A stretch of 64,000 bases of DNA from Novosphingobium sp. RL4 (lineage in GTDB: Bacteria; Pseudomonadota; Alphaproteobacteria; Sphingomonadales; Sphingomonadaceae). The stretch covers positions 831,501 to 895,500 of the forward strand of contig NZ_CP141945.1 in assembly GCF_035658495.1 (NCBI RefSeq). Reading direction: 5' to 3'. Of the stretch, positions 35,779-45,145 are shown in pieces. The stretch's first letter is position 1, and each line of letters starts with the position of its first letter. A program made the translations under genes and the position numbers. The notes under the pieces were generated by a model that worked only from the letters and a program-made list of their open reading frames with translations, had not been told where the DNA came from and did not search any database.

Positions 35779-36708
35779 ATGATCGCCATCCTTCATGTCG
35801 GCCCGAGCGAGCGCGCCAGTGCCTGGCAGGCCGAATTCCGCCATGCCCTGCCCGAGGTTGAATTCCGCTGCTGGCCGGAAATCGGCGATGCCCGGGACAT
35901 CCGCTATCTGGTGGCCTGGACCCTGAGCCCGCAGCTGATCGCCGCCCTGCCGCGGCTGGAAGTGCTGTTCAGCATCGGCGCCGGGATCGACCAGCTCGAC
36001 CTGTCGCTCGTGCCGGAACACGTCCGCATCGTGCGCATGATCGAACCCGGCATCACCACGACCATGGCCCAGTACGTGGCGGCCTCGGTCCTCGCCCTGC
36101 ACCGCGACCTGCCGTTCTACATCGAGGCGCAGCGCCGGGGCGGCTGGACCCAATTGCCTACGCTCCTGTGTGAGGAGCGCAGCGTGGGCGTGATGGGGCT
36201 GGGCGAACTGGGGCGCGCGGCCCTCACCATGCTGGCGCCGCTGGGCTTCCGCCTGCGCGGCTGGAACCGCAGCCCGCGCCGGATCGAAGGCGCCGAGTGC
36301 TTCTCCGGCGCCGGGGAACTCGATGCCTTCCTGGGCGGGACCGACATCCTCGTCTGCCTTCTGCCGCTGACGGACGAGACGCGCGGCATCCTCTCGCGCG
36401 ATCTGTTCGACCGGCTTCCGCACGGCGCCCGCCTCGTCAACGCCGCGCGCGGCGGACATCTCGTGGAAGATGACCTGCTGGCCGCGCTGGACGAGGGACG
36501 GATCGCCTCGGCCATGCTCGACGTGTCGCAAGTGGAACCCCTGCCCCAGGACCACCCTTTCCGGACCGATCCCCGCATTCTCGTGACCCCGCACGTGGCC
36601 GGCGTGACGCGGATCGAAACGGCAGTACATGCCTTGATCGAAAACTTGCGCCGCGACCTCGCCGGGCAAGCCTTGCCCGGCGAGGTCGACCGGAAACGCG
36701 GCTACTGA
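35779..36708 (+). CDS. Glyoxylate/hydroxypyruvate reductase-like 2-hydroxyacid dehydrogenase
   Basis: A 309-residue NAD(P)H-dependent enzyme close to GhrA. The Rossmann motif is VGVMGLGELGRAA; the catalytic residues are R224 (AARGG), E253 (SQVEPLP) and H272 (TPHVAG). LFSIGAGIDQLDLS and ITTTMAQYVAASVL are typical of the GhrA branch, which reduces glyoxylate and hydroxypyruvate to glycolate and glycerate. In this island it may handle a 2-oxoacid released by the neighbouring oxidases. Its ribosome region lies directly after a mobile-element relic. The stop overlaps by 7 bp with the convergent M20 gene. Confidence 0.88.
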   Translation: MIAILHVGPSERASAWQAEFRHALPEVEFRCWPEIGDARDIRYLVAWTLSPQLIAALPRLEVLFSIGAGIDQLDLSLVPEHVRIVRMIEPGITTTMAQYVAASVLALHRDLPFYIEAQRRGGWTQLPTLLCEERSVGVMGLGELGRAALTMLAPLGFRLRGWNRSPRRIEGAECFSGAGELDAFLGGTDILVCLLPLTDETRGILSRDLFDRLPHGARLVNAARGGHLVEDDLLAALDEGRIASAMLDVSQVEPLPQDHPFRTDPRILVTPHVAGVTRIETAVHALIENLRRDLAGQALPGEVDRKRGY

Positions 36709-37925
36709 GCCCCCATCTCCTTGGCGCCGCCTTCTTCCAGAGGCGCGCCAAGCGAAAGGCGGACGATGTTGGCGAACCAGGCGATCCCGGTTCCGCTGAC
36801 AGCGTCGTTGAAATCGTAATGCGGATTATGCAGCGCCGGGGAACCTTCACCGGCCCCCTGCCCGAGCCAGCAATAGGCACCCGGCTTCGCTTCGAGCATG
36901 AACGAGAAATCTTCCGAAGTGAACGCCGGCACGGGCGCTGGCGAACTGTTCACACCCGGGATCAGGGCTGCCGCCGCCAGCGCGCGATCCGCGCAGGACG
37001 GAGCGTTGACGGTGGCCGGGTAATACCGGTCATACACCACCGCGACATCGACCTCGTGACTACGTGCGGTTCCGGCAACCATGGCGCGCAGCGATACCTC
37101 GATCCGGTCCTGCACCGCCGGTTCGAAACTGCGCACCGTGCCGATCACCCGCACTCCCGCCGGGATCACGTTGTGCGCGCTGCCCGCCTGCACCATCGTC
37201 ACCGAAAGCACCGCCGTCTCGCTCGCCGGCACGCGCCGCGCGACGATCGTGTTGAGCTGAAGGACCAGATCGGCCGCCGCCAGGATCGCATCGGGCGTCT
37301 GGTGCGGCAATGCCGCATGGCCGCCCTTGCCGGTGATGACGATCTCGAAACGGTCCGCTGCCGCCATGATCGGTCCGCTACGGGTCTGGAAATGCCCGGC
37401 GGGAAGGTCCGGCCAGTTGTGGACGGCATAGACCTCGTCGCAGGCGAAGCGCTCGAACAGGCCGTCGTCGATCATCGCCTTCGCGCCGCCCAGCCCTTCC
37501 TCTGCCGGCTGGAAGATGAAATGGACCACGCCGTCGAACTCGACCGACGCGGCAATATGGCGCGCCGCGCCCAGCAGCATCGCCGTATGCCCGTCATGCC
37601 CGCATCCGTGGAACTTGCCGTCCACCGTGCTGCGATGGGGCAACCCGGTCTCCTCCTGAAAGCCGAGCGCGTCCATGTCCGCCCTCAGCCCGACCGACCG
37701 GCGCGACGTGCCGCGCCGCAACGTACCGACGACACCGGTTCCCCCGATCCCCGTCGCAACCTCGAAGCCGAGGCCGCGCAAGACCTGCTCGACGATCCCG
37801 GCCGTCCGGTGCTCCTCGTAAGCGAGTTCGGGATGGGCGTGGATATCGCGCCGGATCGCGGTGACATCGGGCAGCAGGGCTGCGATCGTTTCGAGTTCCT
37901 GGTGCGCGTCCATCTGCTGCTCCAT
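36702..37925 (-). CDS. M20 family amidohydrolase (N-acyl-amino-acid deacylase type)
   Basis: A 407-residue cytoplasmic metallohydrolase of the hippurate hydrolase/IAA-amino acid hydrolase group. GLRADMDALGFQEETGLPHR, KFHGCGHDGHTAM and IFQPAEEGLGGAKAM carry the di-metal Cys/His/Glu ligands, and GHAALPHQTPDAI marks the dimerisation domain. These enzymes cleave acyl groups from N-acyl amino acids or related amides. It diverges from the aldehyde dehydrogenase at 38121, suggesting joint control; in the island it could remove an acyl protecting group. An ATG four codons downstream (37913) is an alternative start. Confidence 0.9.
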   Translation of the reverse strand: MEQQMDAHQELETIAALLPDVTAIRRDIHAHPELAYEEHRTAGIVEQVLRGLGFEVATGIGGTGVVGTLRRGTSRRSVGLRADMDALGFQEETGLPHRSTVDGKFHGCGHDGHTAMLLGAARHIAASVEFDGVVHFIFQPAEEGLGGAKAMIDDGLFERFACDEVYAVHNWPDLPAGHFQTRSGPIMAAADRFEIVITGKGGHAALPHQTPDAILAAADLVLQLNTIVARRVPASETAVLSVTMVQAGSAHNVIPAGVRVIGTVRSFEPAVQDRIEVSLRAMVAGTARSHEVDVAVVYDRYYPATVNAPSCADRALAAAALIPGVNSSPAPVPAFTSEDFSFMLEAKPGAYCWLGQGAGEGSPALHNPHYDFNDAVSGTGIAWFANIVRLSLGAPLEEGGAKEMGAQ

Positions 37926-38120
37926 GTCCTGTAGATCCGGTTTTCCCCCTCGATACTAGAACCGCGCGCCAAGACAGAGCTTCCGACGATGCCCCGGCAG
38001 GCGGCAGCTTCGGCCGGGCCGCCTGCAAATTCGGAACATCCTGCCACCGAGGGCCCTTAGCTTCGGCCGTGAAGGACCAGGCAGGCGATCCTGCCGCCTT
38101 GCAGCGGAGATGAGTGCGTC

Positions 38121-39605
38121 ATGAGCGATACCGGTTTCGACCCATCCCTTGTTGAAATCACGGGACAATCGAACTTCATCGGCGGCCGCCGGGTGCGGGG
38201 GCTGGGACAGGCGGTGCCACTCAACCGCCCCTCCGACGGCACTATCCACTGCGATCTCGATTCGGCCTCCTGGGAACAGGTGGACGAAGCCTGCGAGGAT
38301 GCGCACCGGGCCTTCGCGGAAAGCGGATGGGCAACCTGCCCCCCGCGGGACCGCATCCGGGTGATGCGCCGCTGGGCCGACCTGATCGAGCGCGATGCCC
38401 GGCAGATCGCCCGGCTGGAATCGTTCTGCTCCACCCGCCCCATCGCCGACAGCACCGCATGGGACGTGACCAATGCCGCCGAATGCCTGCGCTTCTTCGC
38501 GGAACTGGCGGACAAGCAGGGCGGCGAAGTGGCGGCCACCCGGTCGGACAACCTGGGCATGGTGCTGCGCCAGCCCTATGGCGTGATCGGACTCGTCATC
38601 CCGTGGAATTTCCCGATGGTGACCACTGCATGGAAAGTAGGCCCGGCCCTGGCGGCGGGCAATGCGGTGGTGGTCAAGCCCTCGGAAATGACCCCCTACA
38701 GCGCGCTGCGCCTCGCAGAGCTGGCGATCGAGGCGGGGCTTCCGGCCGGGCTGTTCAATGTCGTGCAGGGAACCGGGAATGCCGTGGGCGACGATCTCGT
38801 CCGCCACGCGCGGGTCCGCAAGGTCAGCTTCACCGGATCGACCGCCACCGGCGCGCGGGTCATGGCGGCCTGCGCCGAAACCGGGATCAAGCCCGCCACC
38901 CTCGAACTGGGCGGAAAGAGCCCGCAGATCGTCCATGACGATGCCGACATCGAACGCGCGGCGCTGTCCATCGCCAAATCGATTACCGGCAACGCCGGGC
39001 AGGTCTGCGTCGCCGGATCGCGGCTCATCGCCCACGAAAGCATCGCCGGAGAGCTGGTGGAGCGGATCGCGGGCTATTTCGCGCAAGAGCGCCCCGGCGC
39101 CACCTGGGACGGGGCGACCACGTTTCCCCCGATCATCAGCGACCTTCAGTGCACACGGATCGAAGGCATCGTCGAACGGTCGCGCGCGGCGGGCGCCGAG
39201 GTTCTCGTGGGCGGGCAGCGGATCGAGGCCTGCGGCAAGGGTGCGTTCTACGCTCCCACCATCCTCACGCATGTCGACATGTCGAGCGAGGCGGTCAGGT
39301 CGGAAATCTTCGGCCCGGTGCTGACCGTGCAGACCTTTGCCGGGGAAGCCGAAGCCATGGCGCTGGCCGACCATCCGGAATACGGCCTTGCCGCAGGCGT
39401 CCACACCCGAGACATCGGCCGCGCCATGCGTGCCATGCGCGCCATCGAGGCCGGCACCGTCTGGATCAACCGCTACGGCCGCAGCGGCGACTTCGTGCTG
39501 CCGACCGGGGGATTCAAATCCTCGGGATATGGCAGGGACCTTGGCAAGCAAGCCTTCGAGGCGGCACAGCAGATCAAGACCGCCCTCATCGACTTCGCCG
39601 CCTGA
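38121..39605 (+). CDS. NAD(P)-dependent aldehyde dehydrogenase
   Basis: A 494-residue ALDH. PWNFPMVTTAWKVGPALAAG is the cofactor region, E262 (LELGGKSP) the general base and C296 (GQVCVAGS) the nucleophile. The sequence is closest in feel to amine-derived aldehyde dehydrogenases of the PuuC/AldH or betaine-aldehyde type. It is followed 36 bp downstream by a PuuB-like oxidase, so it most likely oxidises the aldehyde that the oxidase makes. GGAG lies 11 bases before the ATG. Substrate length and any N-acyl group are unknown. Confidence 0.9.
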   Translation: MSDTGFDPSLVEITGQSNFIGGRRVRGLGQAVPLNRPSDGTIHCDLDSASWEQVDEACEDAHRAFAESGWATCPPRDRIRVMRRWADLIERDARQIARLESFCSTRPIADSTAWDVTNAAECLRFFAELADKQGGEVAATRSDNLGMVLRQPYGVIGLVIPWNFPMVTTAWKVGPALAAGNAVVVKPSEMTPYSALRLAELAIEAGLPAGLFNVVQGTGNAVGDDLVRHARVRKVSFTGSTATGARVMAACAETGIKPATLELGGKSPQIVHDDADIERAALSIAKSITGNAGQVCVAGSRLIAHESIAGELVERIAGYFAQERPGATWDGATTFPPIISDLQCTRIEGIVERSRAAGAEVLVGGQRIEACGKGAFYAPTILTHVDMSSEAVRSEIFGPVLTVQTFAGEAEAMALADHPEYGLAAGVHTRDIGRAMRAMRAIEAGTVWINRYGRSGDFVLPTGGFKSSGYGRDLGKQAFEAAQQIKTALIDFAA

Positions 39606-39641
39606 CCGGCCCCGCAAACATCAGGGCCACGTCCGGAGCAA

Positions 39642-40928
39642 ATGCGAGACATGCAGATCAAGCCATACTGGACTGACACCCGGACACCTTTCTCCTCTGC
39701 GCGGGAAGGTCGGGTTCCGGCGCGGGCCTCGGTCGTCGTGGTGGGCGGCGGCTTTACGGGGCTTTCGGCGGCGCGCACCCTGGCCATGCGCGGGATCGAC
39801 ACCGTGCTGGTCGAAGCCGGCGAAGTCGCGGCGGCGGCTTCGGGCCGCAATGGCGGGCATTGCAACAACGGCACGGCGAGCGACCTTGCCGGGCTGGCCG
39901 CCAGCCTCGGGCTGGAAGAGGCAAAGCGGCTCTACGGCCTTTACGACAGCGCGGTGGATTTCGTCGAAGAGACCGTGCGCGGCGAAGCGATCGACTGCGA
40001 TTTCGTGCGCAACGGCAAGATCAAGCTGGCGGCCAAGCCCAGCCATGTCGATGGTCTCAAGCGGGCGGGCGAATTTCTCGCCCGCCATGTCGAGCCTGAC
40101 CTGGTCTTCCTCGACCGGGCGGCGCTTCAAGGCGAGGTGCGCTCCGATGCGTTTCACGCCGGGATCGTCATGCCGCGCGGCGCGCAGATGCACATGGGCC
40201 GCTTCGGCGTCGGTCTCGCGGAAGCAGCCGCGCGCCACGGCGCCGCGATCTTCGAGAATGCCCCGGCAACCGGGATCGAACGCCTTGCCGGCGGCCGCCA
40301 CCGGGTGACGACCCCGAAAGGCAATGTCACCGCCGATGCCGTGTTCCTTGCCACCGGCCCCTCGCTGCAAGGCCCGTTCCGCTGGATCCGGCGCCGCACG
40401 ATCCCGATGGGAAGCTTCATCGTCGCCACAGAGCCGCTCTCCGAAACGCAGGTCGCCGCAACCATGACCGGACGGCGGAACTGCGTAACGAGCAAGAACA
40501 TCGGCAACTACTTCCGGCTCACCGCCGACAACCGCCTGATCTTCGGCGGCCGCGCCCGCTTCGCCTTGTCGGACCCCGCCAGCGACGCGAAAAGCGGCGC
40601 GATCCTGCGCCGCGCGCTGGCCAAGATCTTTCCTGCGCTGGCCGAAATCGGGATCGACTATACCTGGGGCGGCGTGCTGGACATGACTCCCGATCGCCTG
40701 CCGCGCGCGGGCGTCCACGATGGGCTGCATTACGCGGTCGGTCTCAGCGGACACGGCGCGCAGTTCTCCGGCTTCATCGGCGACCGCATGGCCCGCCTCA
40801 TCGCCGGCGAAGCCGATGCCAACCCGCTGGACGGCAAGGCCTTCAAGCCCATCCCCGGGCACATCGGGCCGCCGTGGTTCCTGCCTTTTGTGGGGGCCTG
40901 GTACCGCTTCCTCGACTGGCGTTCCTAG
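39642..40928 (+). CDS. FAD-dependent amine oxidoreductase, PuuB/DAO-like
   Basis: A 428-residue flavoprotein of the D-amino-acid-oxidase superfamily. The N-terminus KPYWTDTRTPFSS and ASVVVVGGGFTGLSAARTLA resemble gamma-glutamylputrescine oxidase, as does the GGHCNNGT motif. The C-terminal FAD contact is YAVGLSGHGAQFSGFIGDRM. PuuB deaminates a protected diamine to an aldehyde, H2O2 and ammonia. No PuuA ligase or PuuD hydrolase is present, so the protecting group, if any, would differ. It lies between an ALDH and a second flavoprotein on the same strand. An ATG three codons downstream is possible. Confidence 0.87.
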   Translation: MRDMQIKPYWTDTRTPFSSAREGRVPARASVVVVGGGFTGLSAARTLAMRGIDTVLVEAGEVAAAASGRNGGHCNNGTASDLAGLAASLGLEEAKRLYGLYDSAVDFVEETVRGEAIDCDFVRNGKIKLAAKPSHVDGLKRAGEFLARHVEPDLVFLDRAALQGEVRSDAFHAGIVMPRGAQMHMGRFGVGLAEAAARHGAAIFENAPATGIERLAGGRHRVTTPKGNVTADAVFLATGPSLQGPFRWIRRRTIPMGSFIVATEPLSETQVAATMTGRRNCVTSKNIGNYFRLTADNRLIFGGRARFALSDPASDAKSGAILRRALAKIFPALAEIGIDYTWGGVLDMTPDRLPRAGVHDGLHYAVGLSGHGAQFSGFIGDRMARLIAGEADANPLDGKAFKPIPGHIGPPWFLPFVGAWYRFLDWRS

Positions 40929-40973
40929 GATGCCTGCCCTACCCCGCACAACCGGATGCCCGGAGACACCGCG

Positions 40974-42122
40974 ATGAAGAAACCCGAAGCCCGGCACAGC
41001 GACGTCATCGTGGTCGGCGGCGGCATCATGGGTGCGTCGAGCGCGTTCTTCCTGGCACGCCGGGGGCTTTCGGTCCGGCTGATCGAGCGCGATCTCGTCG
41101 GCCAGGCGGCCAGCGGCACCAATTTCGGCAATGTCCGCCGCCAGGGCCGCTGGCTGCATCAGCTCCCGCTCTCCCTGCGCGCTCACGCGATCTGGCAGCG
41201 CCTGCCCGAACTGATCGGCGAGGACTGCGAATATGTGAAGCGCGGCCATCTGCGCGCCGCCTATACGCCGGAATTCGTGGACAAGATCGAGACTTACGCG
41301 CGCGACGCACGCGATTGCGGGCTCGATCTCGAGGTGCTGTCCACCAACATGCTGCGAGACCGTTTCCCTTATCTCGGGCCGGAGATCACCGCCGGGGTAT
41401 GGGACCGCGAAGGCGGCCATGCCAATCCCCGCCTCACCGCCCCGGCATTCGGGCGCGCCGCCGTGCGTGAGGGCGTGGACCTGATGGAAAACGCCGAGGT
41501 GACGGGGGTGACGCGAAACGGCGGGGACTTCATCGTCGAGATCGAAGGCAAGGGGGAGTTTCGCGCGCCGGTCCTGCTGGTCACCGCCGGGGCCTGGGGC
41601 GGACGCCTCTCGACCATGTTCGCAGAGCCCGTGCCGATCGAGGTGGCCGGGCCCGGCATGGCGGTGACGGAACCGCTGCCCTACCGGATCGAACCCAGCA
41701 TCTCGATGGCGGTCGGCACGACTTACGAGACGGTCTATTTCCGCCAGGTCGAACGGGGCAATATCGTCATCGGCGGTTCCACGCGCGGCCCGGCCTCCAT
41801 CTACAGCAAGCGCGCGAAAGTGATCCCCGGCAACGTCATCGGCCAGATGGAACAGATCAGGCGGATGATGCCCGCATTCGCGCGGGTCAACATCATCCGC
41901 GTCTGGAGCGGCGTCGAAAGCTACTTTGCCGATGACGTGCCGGTGATGGGCCCAAGCGGTACGACCGCGGGACTATTCTATGCCTTCGGTTTCTGCGGCG
42001 CAGGGTTCCAAGTGGGGCCGGGCGTGGGTGACGTGATGGCGCAGCTCATCGCCACCGGCGCCACCGACACCCCGCTGGCGCCCTATTCGATCACCCGCTT
42101 CGCAGGCTATCGTCCGGCCTGA
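40974..42122 (+). CDS. FAD oxidoreductase, beta subunit of an HcnC/OoxB/sarcosine-oxidase-like complex
   Basis: A 382-residue DAO-fold flavoprotein. The start at 40974 has GGAG eight bases upstream. It has SDVIVVGGGIMGASSAFFLA, NFGNVRRQGRWLHQLPLSLR and, at the end, VMGPSGTTAGLFYAFGFCGA with a late FAD-binding loop, as in opine oxidase B, HcnC and D-hydroxyproline dehydrogenase beta subunits. Such proteins work with an alpha subunit carrying FAD and a BFD-like [2Fe-2S] domain and a small [2Fe-2S] gamma subunit; exactly those two lie at 43766 and 45127 on the other strand. Likely substrate is an N-substituted or D-amino acid. Confidence 0.83.
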   Translation: MKKPEARHSDVIVVGGGIMGASSAFFLARRGLSVRLIERDLVGQAASGTNFGNVRRQGRWLHQLPLSLRAHAIWQRLPELIGEDCEYVKRGHLRAAYTPEFVDKIETYARDARDCGLDLEVLSTNMLRDRFPYLGPEITAGVWDREGGHANPRLTAPAFGRAAVREGVDLMENAEVTGVTRNGGDFIVEIEGKGEFRAPVLLVTAGAWGGRLSTMFAEPVPIEVAGPGMAVTEPLPYRIEPSISMAVGTTYETVYFRQVERGNIVIGGSTRGPASIYSKRAKVIPGNVIGQMEQIRRMMPAFARVNIIRVWSGVESYFADDVPVMGPSGTTAGLFYAFGFCGAGFQVGPGVGDVMAQLIATGATDTPLAPYSITRFAGYRPA

Positions 42123-42262
42123 TCTCGAGGCGGCAGGATATACCGCGCGAAAGAGAAGATACGGTTTCAGGGCCGGCGATCCGCGCCAAAGCCGGTGCCA
42201 TCGCCCGCCCCGCCTGCCGCACACATCATGGACCTGTCCGACCCGCAACAAGGAATGCGAAG

Positions 42263-42931
42263 ATGGCTCTGCGCCCGAAATACATCACCTTCGACTGCTA
42301 CGGCACGCTGATCTACTTCGAGATGGCGCCGGCCGCGCGCCGCGCCTACGCCGACCGCCTCCCCGAGGCCGACCGCATGGAGGCCTTCGTGCGGGAATTC
42401 TCCGCCTACCGCCTCGACGAAGTGCTGGGCGCGTGGAAACCCTATCGCGACGTGATCGAAAGCGCGCTGAGGCGCTCCTGCGGCAAGCTCGGCATCGAGT
42501 ACCGCGACAGCGACCTTGAATACATCTACGGCGATATCCCGAACTGGGGCCCGCACCCGGATGTGGTGGAGCCGCTCAAGCGCGTCGCCGAGGAATTTCC
42601 GCTGGTGATCCTCTCGAACTCGATGGTCGATCTCATCCCCCACGCGGTGAAAGCGCTTCAGGCGCCGTTCCACGCGGTCTACACCGCCGAGGAAGCGCAG
42701 GCCTACAAGCCGCGCATGCAGGCTTTCGAGTTCATGTTCGACAGTCTCGGCTGCAATCCCGAGGACGTGCTGCACTGCTCATCCAGCTTCCGCTACGACC
42801 TGCTGACCGCCTATGACATGGGCGTGAAGATGAAGGCGTTCGTCAATCGCGGCCACGAACCGCTCAATGCCTATTACGAGGTCAACGAGATTCCCGACAT
42901 CTCCGGGCTGCCAGGCCTGCTCGGCCTGTGA
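42263..42931 (+). CDS. HAD-superfamily hydrolase, type II haloacid dehalogenase-like
   Basis: A 222-residue HAD protein. ITFDCYGTLIYFEM contains the nucleophilic Asp (the aligned Asp two residues later in phosphatase-type HADs is Tyr here, as in type II dehalogenases), LVILSNSMVDLI is motif II and EAQAYKPRMQAFEFMF has the motif III Lys. AAGGA precedes the ATG. HAD proteins of this type often ride in opine/amino-acid oxidase clusters without proven role. It overlaps the cupin gene by 4 bp (GTGA). Confidence 0.82.
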   Translation: MALRPKYITFDCYGTLIYFEMAPAARRAYADRLPEADRMEAFVREFSAYRLDEVLGAWKPYRDVIESALRRSCGKLGIEYRDSDLEYIYGDIPNWGPHPDVVEPLKRVAEEFPLVILSNSMVDLIPHAVKALQAPFHAVYTAEEAQAYKPRMQAFEFMFDSLGCNPEDVLHCSSSFRYDLLTAYDMGVKMKAFVNRGHEPLNAYYEVNEIPDISGLPGLLGL

Positions 42932-43668
42932 ATGCGGCACCCGTGACGGAAACGGCGCCCCCGGCGCCGTTCGTTAACCTGCGCGCTTTCGCCGCCGCAG
43001 CCGCAGCCGCCCCTGCACCCGGCAGCGGCGACGGCGGGAACTGGGCCACGGCCCGCGTGCCCGCGCCGGTCCCCGGAGGCGGCCTCGGCATCGCGGCGCT
43101 CCTGCTCGAACCGGGCCACGGCATCGCCTCCGCCACCGGCAGCGAGATCGTGCTGGTGCTGGAGGGCGCCCTGTCCCTCACCGCCGACACTGCCACCATC
43201 CGGCTGGGGCCGGGCGAGGCCGCGATCCTGCCGATGGGCAGCGATTTTCACTGGCGCGCGGATGAGCCCGTCCGCGCGGTCACGATCTCGGCCGACCGGC
43301 CGGGGCCCCAGGGCGCGCGCCTTGTCCGGATCGCGCCGGATGCCCCGCACGAACCCTCCGCCACGCCCGATCCGCGATTGCTGGCAGGAGAGCAATTGCC
43401 GCTCTGCGCCCAGCATGTGGACTTTCGCAGCGCCGATGGCGGGTTCTATTGCGGCACCTGGAGTTCGTCGCCCTACCATCGCCTGCCGATGACCTACGGG
43501 CATTGGGAAGCGATGTATCTCCTGGAAGGCGAAGTCGCCTTTGGCGATGCCGAGGGCAACGAGACGCTCGTGGGGCCGGGGGATTTCATCGTGGTTCCGC
43601 AAGGGCAGGTCGCATCGTGGCGGGGGATCGGCCCGACGCGCAAGCTCTTCGCGATCCTGCGTCCCTGA
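42928..43668 (+). CDS. Bicupin protein (Cupin_3/EutQ-like)
   Basis: A 246-residue protein with GTG start overlapping the HAD stop (GTGA), hence coupled. It has two cupin barrels: the first around EIVLVLEGALSLTADTATIR with GPGEAAILPMGSDFHWRADE, the second around HWEAMYLLEGEVAFGDAEGN with GPGDFIVVPQGQVASWRG. The second matches DUF861 (EutQ, ureidoglycine aminohydrolase-like). A role in sensing or binding a small substrate of the island is likely but not shown. The N-terminus has an Ala-rich low-complexity stretch. A symmetric terminator follows. Confidence 0.8.
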   Translation: MNAAPVTETAPPAPFVNLRAFAAAAAAAPAPGSGDGGNWATARVPAPVPGGGLGIAALLLEPGHGIASATGSEIVLVLEGALSLTADTATIRLGPGEAAILPMGSDFHWRADEPVRAVTISADRPGPQGARLVRIAPDAPHEPSATPDPRLLAGEQLPLCAQHVDFRSADGGFYCGTWSSSPYHRLPMTYGHWEAMYLLEGEVAFGDAEGNETLVGPGDFIVVPQGQVASWRGIGPTRKLFAILRP

Positions 43669-43695
43669 TCGCCGCACCGCCAAGGGACCACGATA

Positions 43696-43729
43696 AAAGG
43701 GCCGGATCGTTCGAACGATCCGGCCCTTT
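43696..43729. terminator. Perfect bidirectional terminator
   Basis: AAAGGGCCGGATCGTT is followed after CG by its exact complement AACGATCCGGCCCTTT. A-run and T-run flank the stem, so it ends both the cupin operon (plus) and the dehydrogenase operon (minus). Confidence 0.85.
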
Positions 43730-43765
43730 CGCTTGCGACCCTTGCGGGATTCCGTTCGCGGCGGA

Positions 43766-45145
43766 TCAGTCTGGCTGCGCCTGCGCGCCCACCGTGGCCA
43801 GCGACAGCGGCTTGACCGGCGCCTGCCCGCGCAGCCTTCCGACATCCTTGAGCGGGCAGCCCCGCGAACCGGCAAGGATCTCGGCGGCGGCGTGGCCGCA
43901 GTAGCGCCCCTGGCAGCGCCCCATGCCGACGCGCGACAGCGCCTTGGCCCGATTGAGCTCCGGCGCGCCTTTCTCCTGCGAAACCGCGCGCAGGGTGCCC
44001 GCCGTGATCTCCTCGCAGCGACAGACCACGACATCGTCCTCCACCGCGCGCGCCAGATGCGCCGGCCAAGGGAACGCCTGCGCCAGTCCCTGCCGGAACC
44101 GTTCCATGCGGCCCAGCACCTTGCGAAGGCGCGCCCGTTCCGCCGCCGTATCCTGCAATCCGCAATCGGCCAGGACGGCAAGCGCCGCCAGCCGCCCGGC
44201 CGCCTCCGCGGCATCCGCGCCGAGAACACGCGCGCCGTCCCCCGCGATCACGACGTCCGGTCGCGAACTGCGACCATCGGCATCGGTCCAGGGCTTCCAC
44301 TGGGCGATGGTCTCGTCGAAGACGAATTCGCACTCGGCAAGGTCGGCAAGCTGGGTTTCGCTGCGCAAATGGTAGCCCAGGCCCACCGCGTCGCATGACA
44401 GCGCCTCTTCGCCTCCCCGCACCTTGCGGTAGCGCACGCCCGCCACGCCCTCGTCGCCCTCGATCGCCACGGGCTCCACCCCGTTCTCGATGCGGACCCC
44501 GGCCAGTTGCAGGCGCAGGCGCATCGCCGCGCCGCGCAGCGCGAGGGCCGGTCTGGCAAGCAGCCTGGGGAAGGCAGCGCGCTGGGCGGCAGCGGGAGAG
44601 GTATCGAGCACGGCCACGGGTTTCGCACCGGCTTTCATGTACTGATACGCCACGAGGTAAAGCAGCGGACCGGTTCCCATGAACACCGGCCGCGCACCGA
44701 TCGCGCAGCCCTGCGCCTTGAGCGCGATCTGGGCGCCGCCGAGGCTGAAACAGCCCGGCAGGGTCCAGCCGCGCATCGGGATGAGGCGGTCGGTGGCCCC
44801 GGTCGCAAGGATCAGCGCATCGAACTCCAGCGCCTCGGCCACGCCGCCGTGCATCACGTGAAGCGTATTCTCGCGCAGCGCCCATGCCAGCGTTTCGGGC
44901 CTATAATCCACCCGGCCTGCCAGCGCATCGAAATCGCGGTGGACCGCGCGCGCCTTGTCCGCCTCCGGCCCGTAGAGCGTCTCGTAGCTGCGGGTGAAGC
45001 CGGGAGGCTGGCGGCGGTAGATCTGACCGCCGGCCATGCTGCCTTCGTCGATCACGGTGGGCCGCACCCCGGCGGCCAGCAAGGTCTGTGCGGCGCGGAC
45101 ACCGGCGGGGCCGGCCCCGATGACGATTACGCGAGGTTGGGCCAT
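43766..45145 (-). CDS. FAD/NAD(P)-binding alpha subunit with BFD-like [2Fe-2S] domain (HcnB/OoxA-like)
   Basis: A 459-residue flavoprotein. MAQPRVIVIGAGPAGVRAAQ is the FAD fold, LILATGATDRLIPMRGWTLP the central pyridine-nucleotide-disulfide-oxidoreductase motif, and the end VVCRCEEITAGTLRAVS with VGMGRCQGRYCG is a bacterioferritin-associated-ferredoxin-type [2Fe-2S] domain with four Cys. This layout is found in the alpha subunits of opine oxidase, HCN synthase and D-hydroxyproline or proline dehydrogenases. The start at 45145 has GGGAAG upstream and overlaps the gamma gene end by 19 bp. It should form a complex with the gamma protein and the beta protein at 40974. Confidence 0.88.
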   Translation of the reverse strand: MAQPRVIVIGAGPAGVRAAQTLLAAGVRPTVIDEGSMAGGQIYRRQPPGFTRSYETLYGPEADKARAVHRDFDALAGRVDYRPETLAWALRENTLHVMHGGVAEALEFDALILATGATDRLIPMRGWTLPGCFSLGGAQIALKAQGCAIGARPVFMGTGPLLYLVAYQYMKAGAKPVAVLDTSPAAAQRAAFPRLLARPALALRGAAMRLRLQLAGVRIENGVEPVAIEGDEGVAGVRYRKVRGGEEALSCDAVGLGYHLRSETQLADLAECEFVFDETIAQWKPWTDADGRSSRPDVVIAGDGARVLGADAAEAAGRLAALAVLADCGLQDTAAERARLRKVLGRMERFRQGLAQAFPWPAHLARAVEDDVVVCRCEEITAGTLRAVSQEKGAPELNRAKALSRVGMGRCQGRYCGHAAAEILAGSRGCPLKDVGRLRGQAPVKPLSLATVGAQAQPD

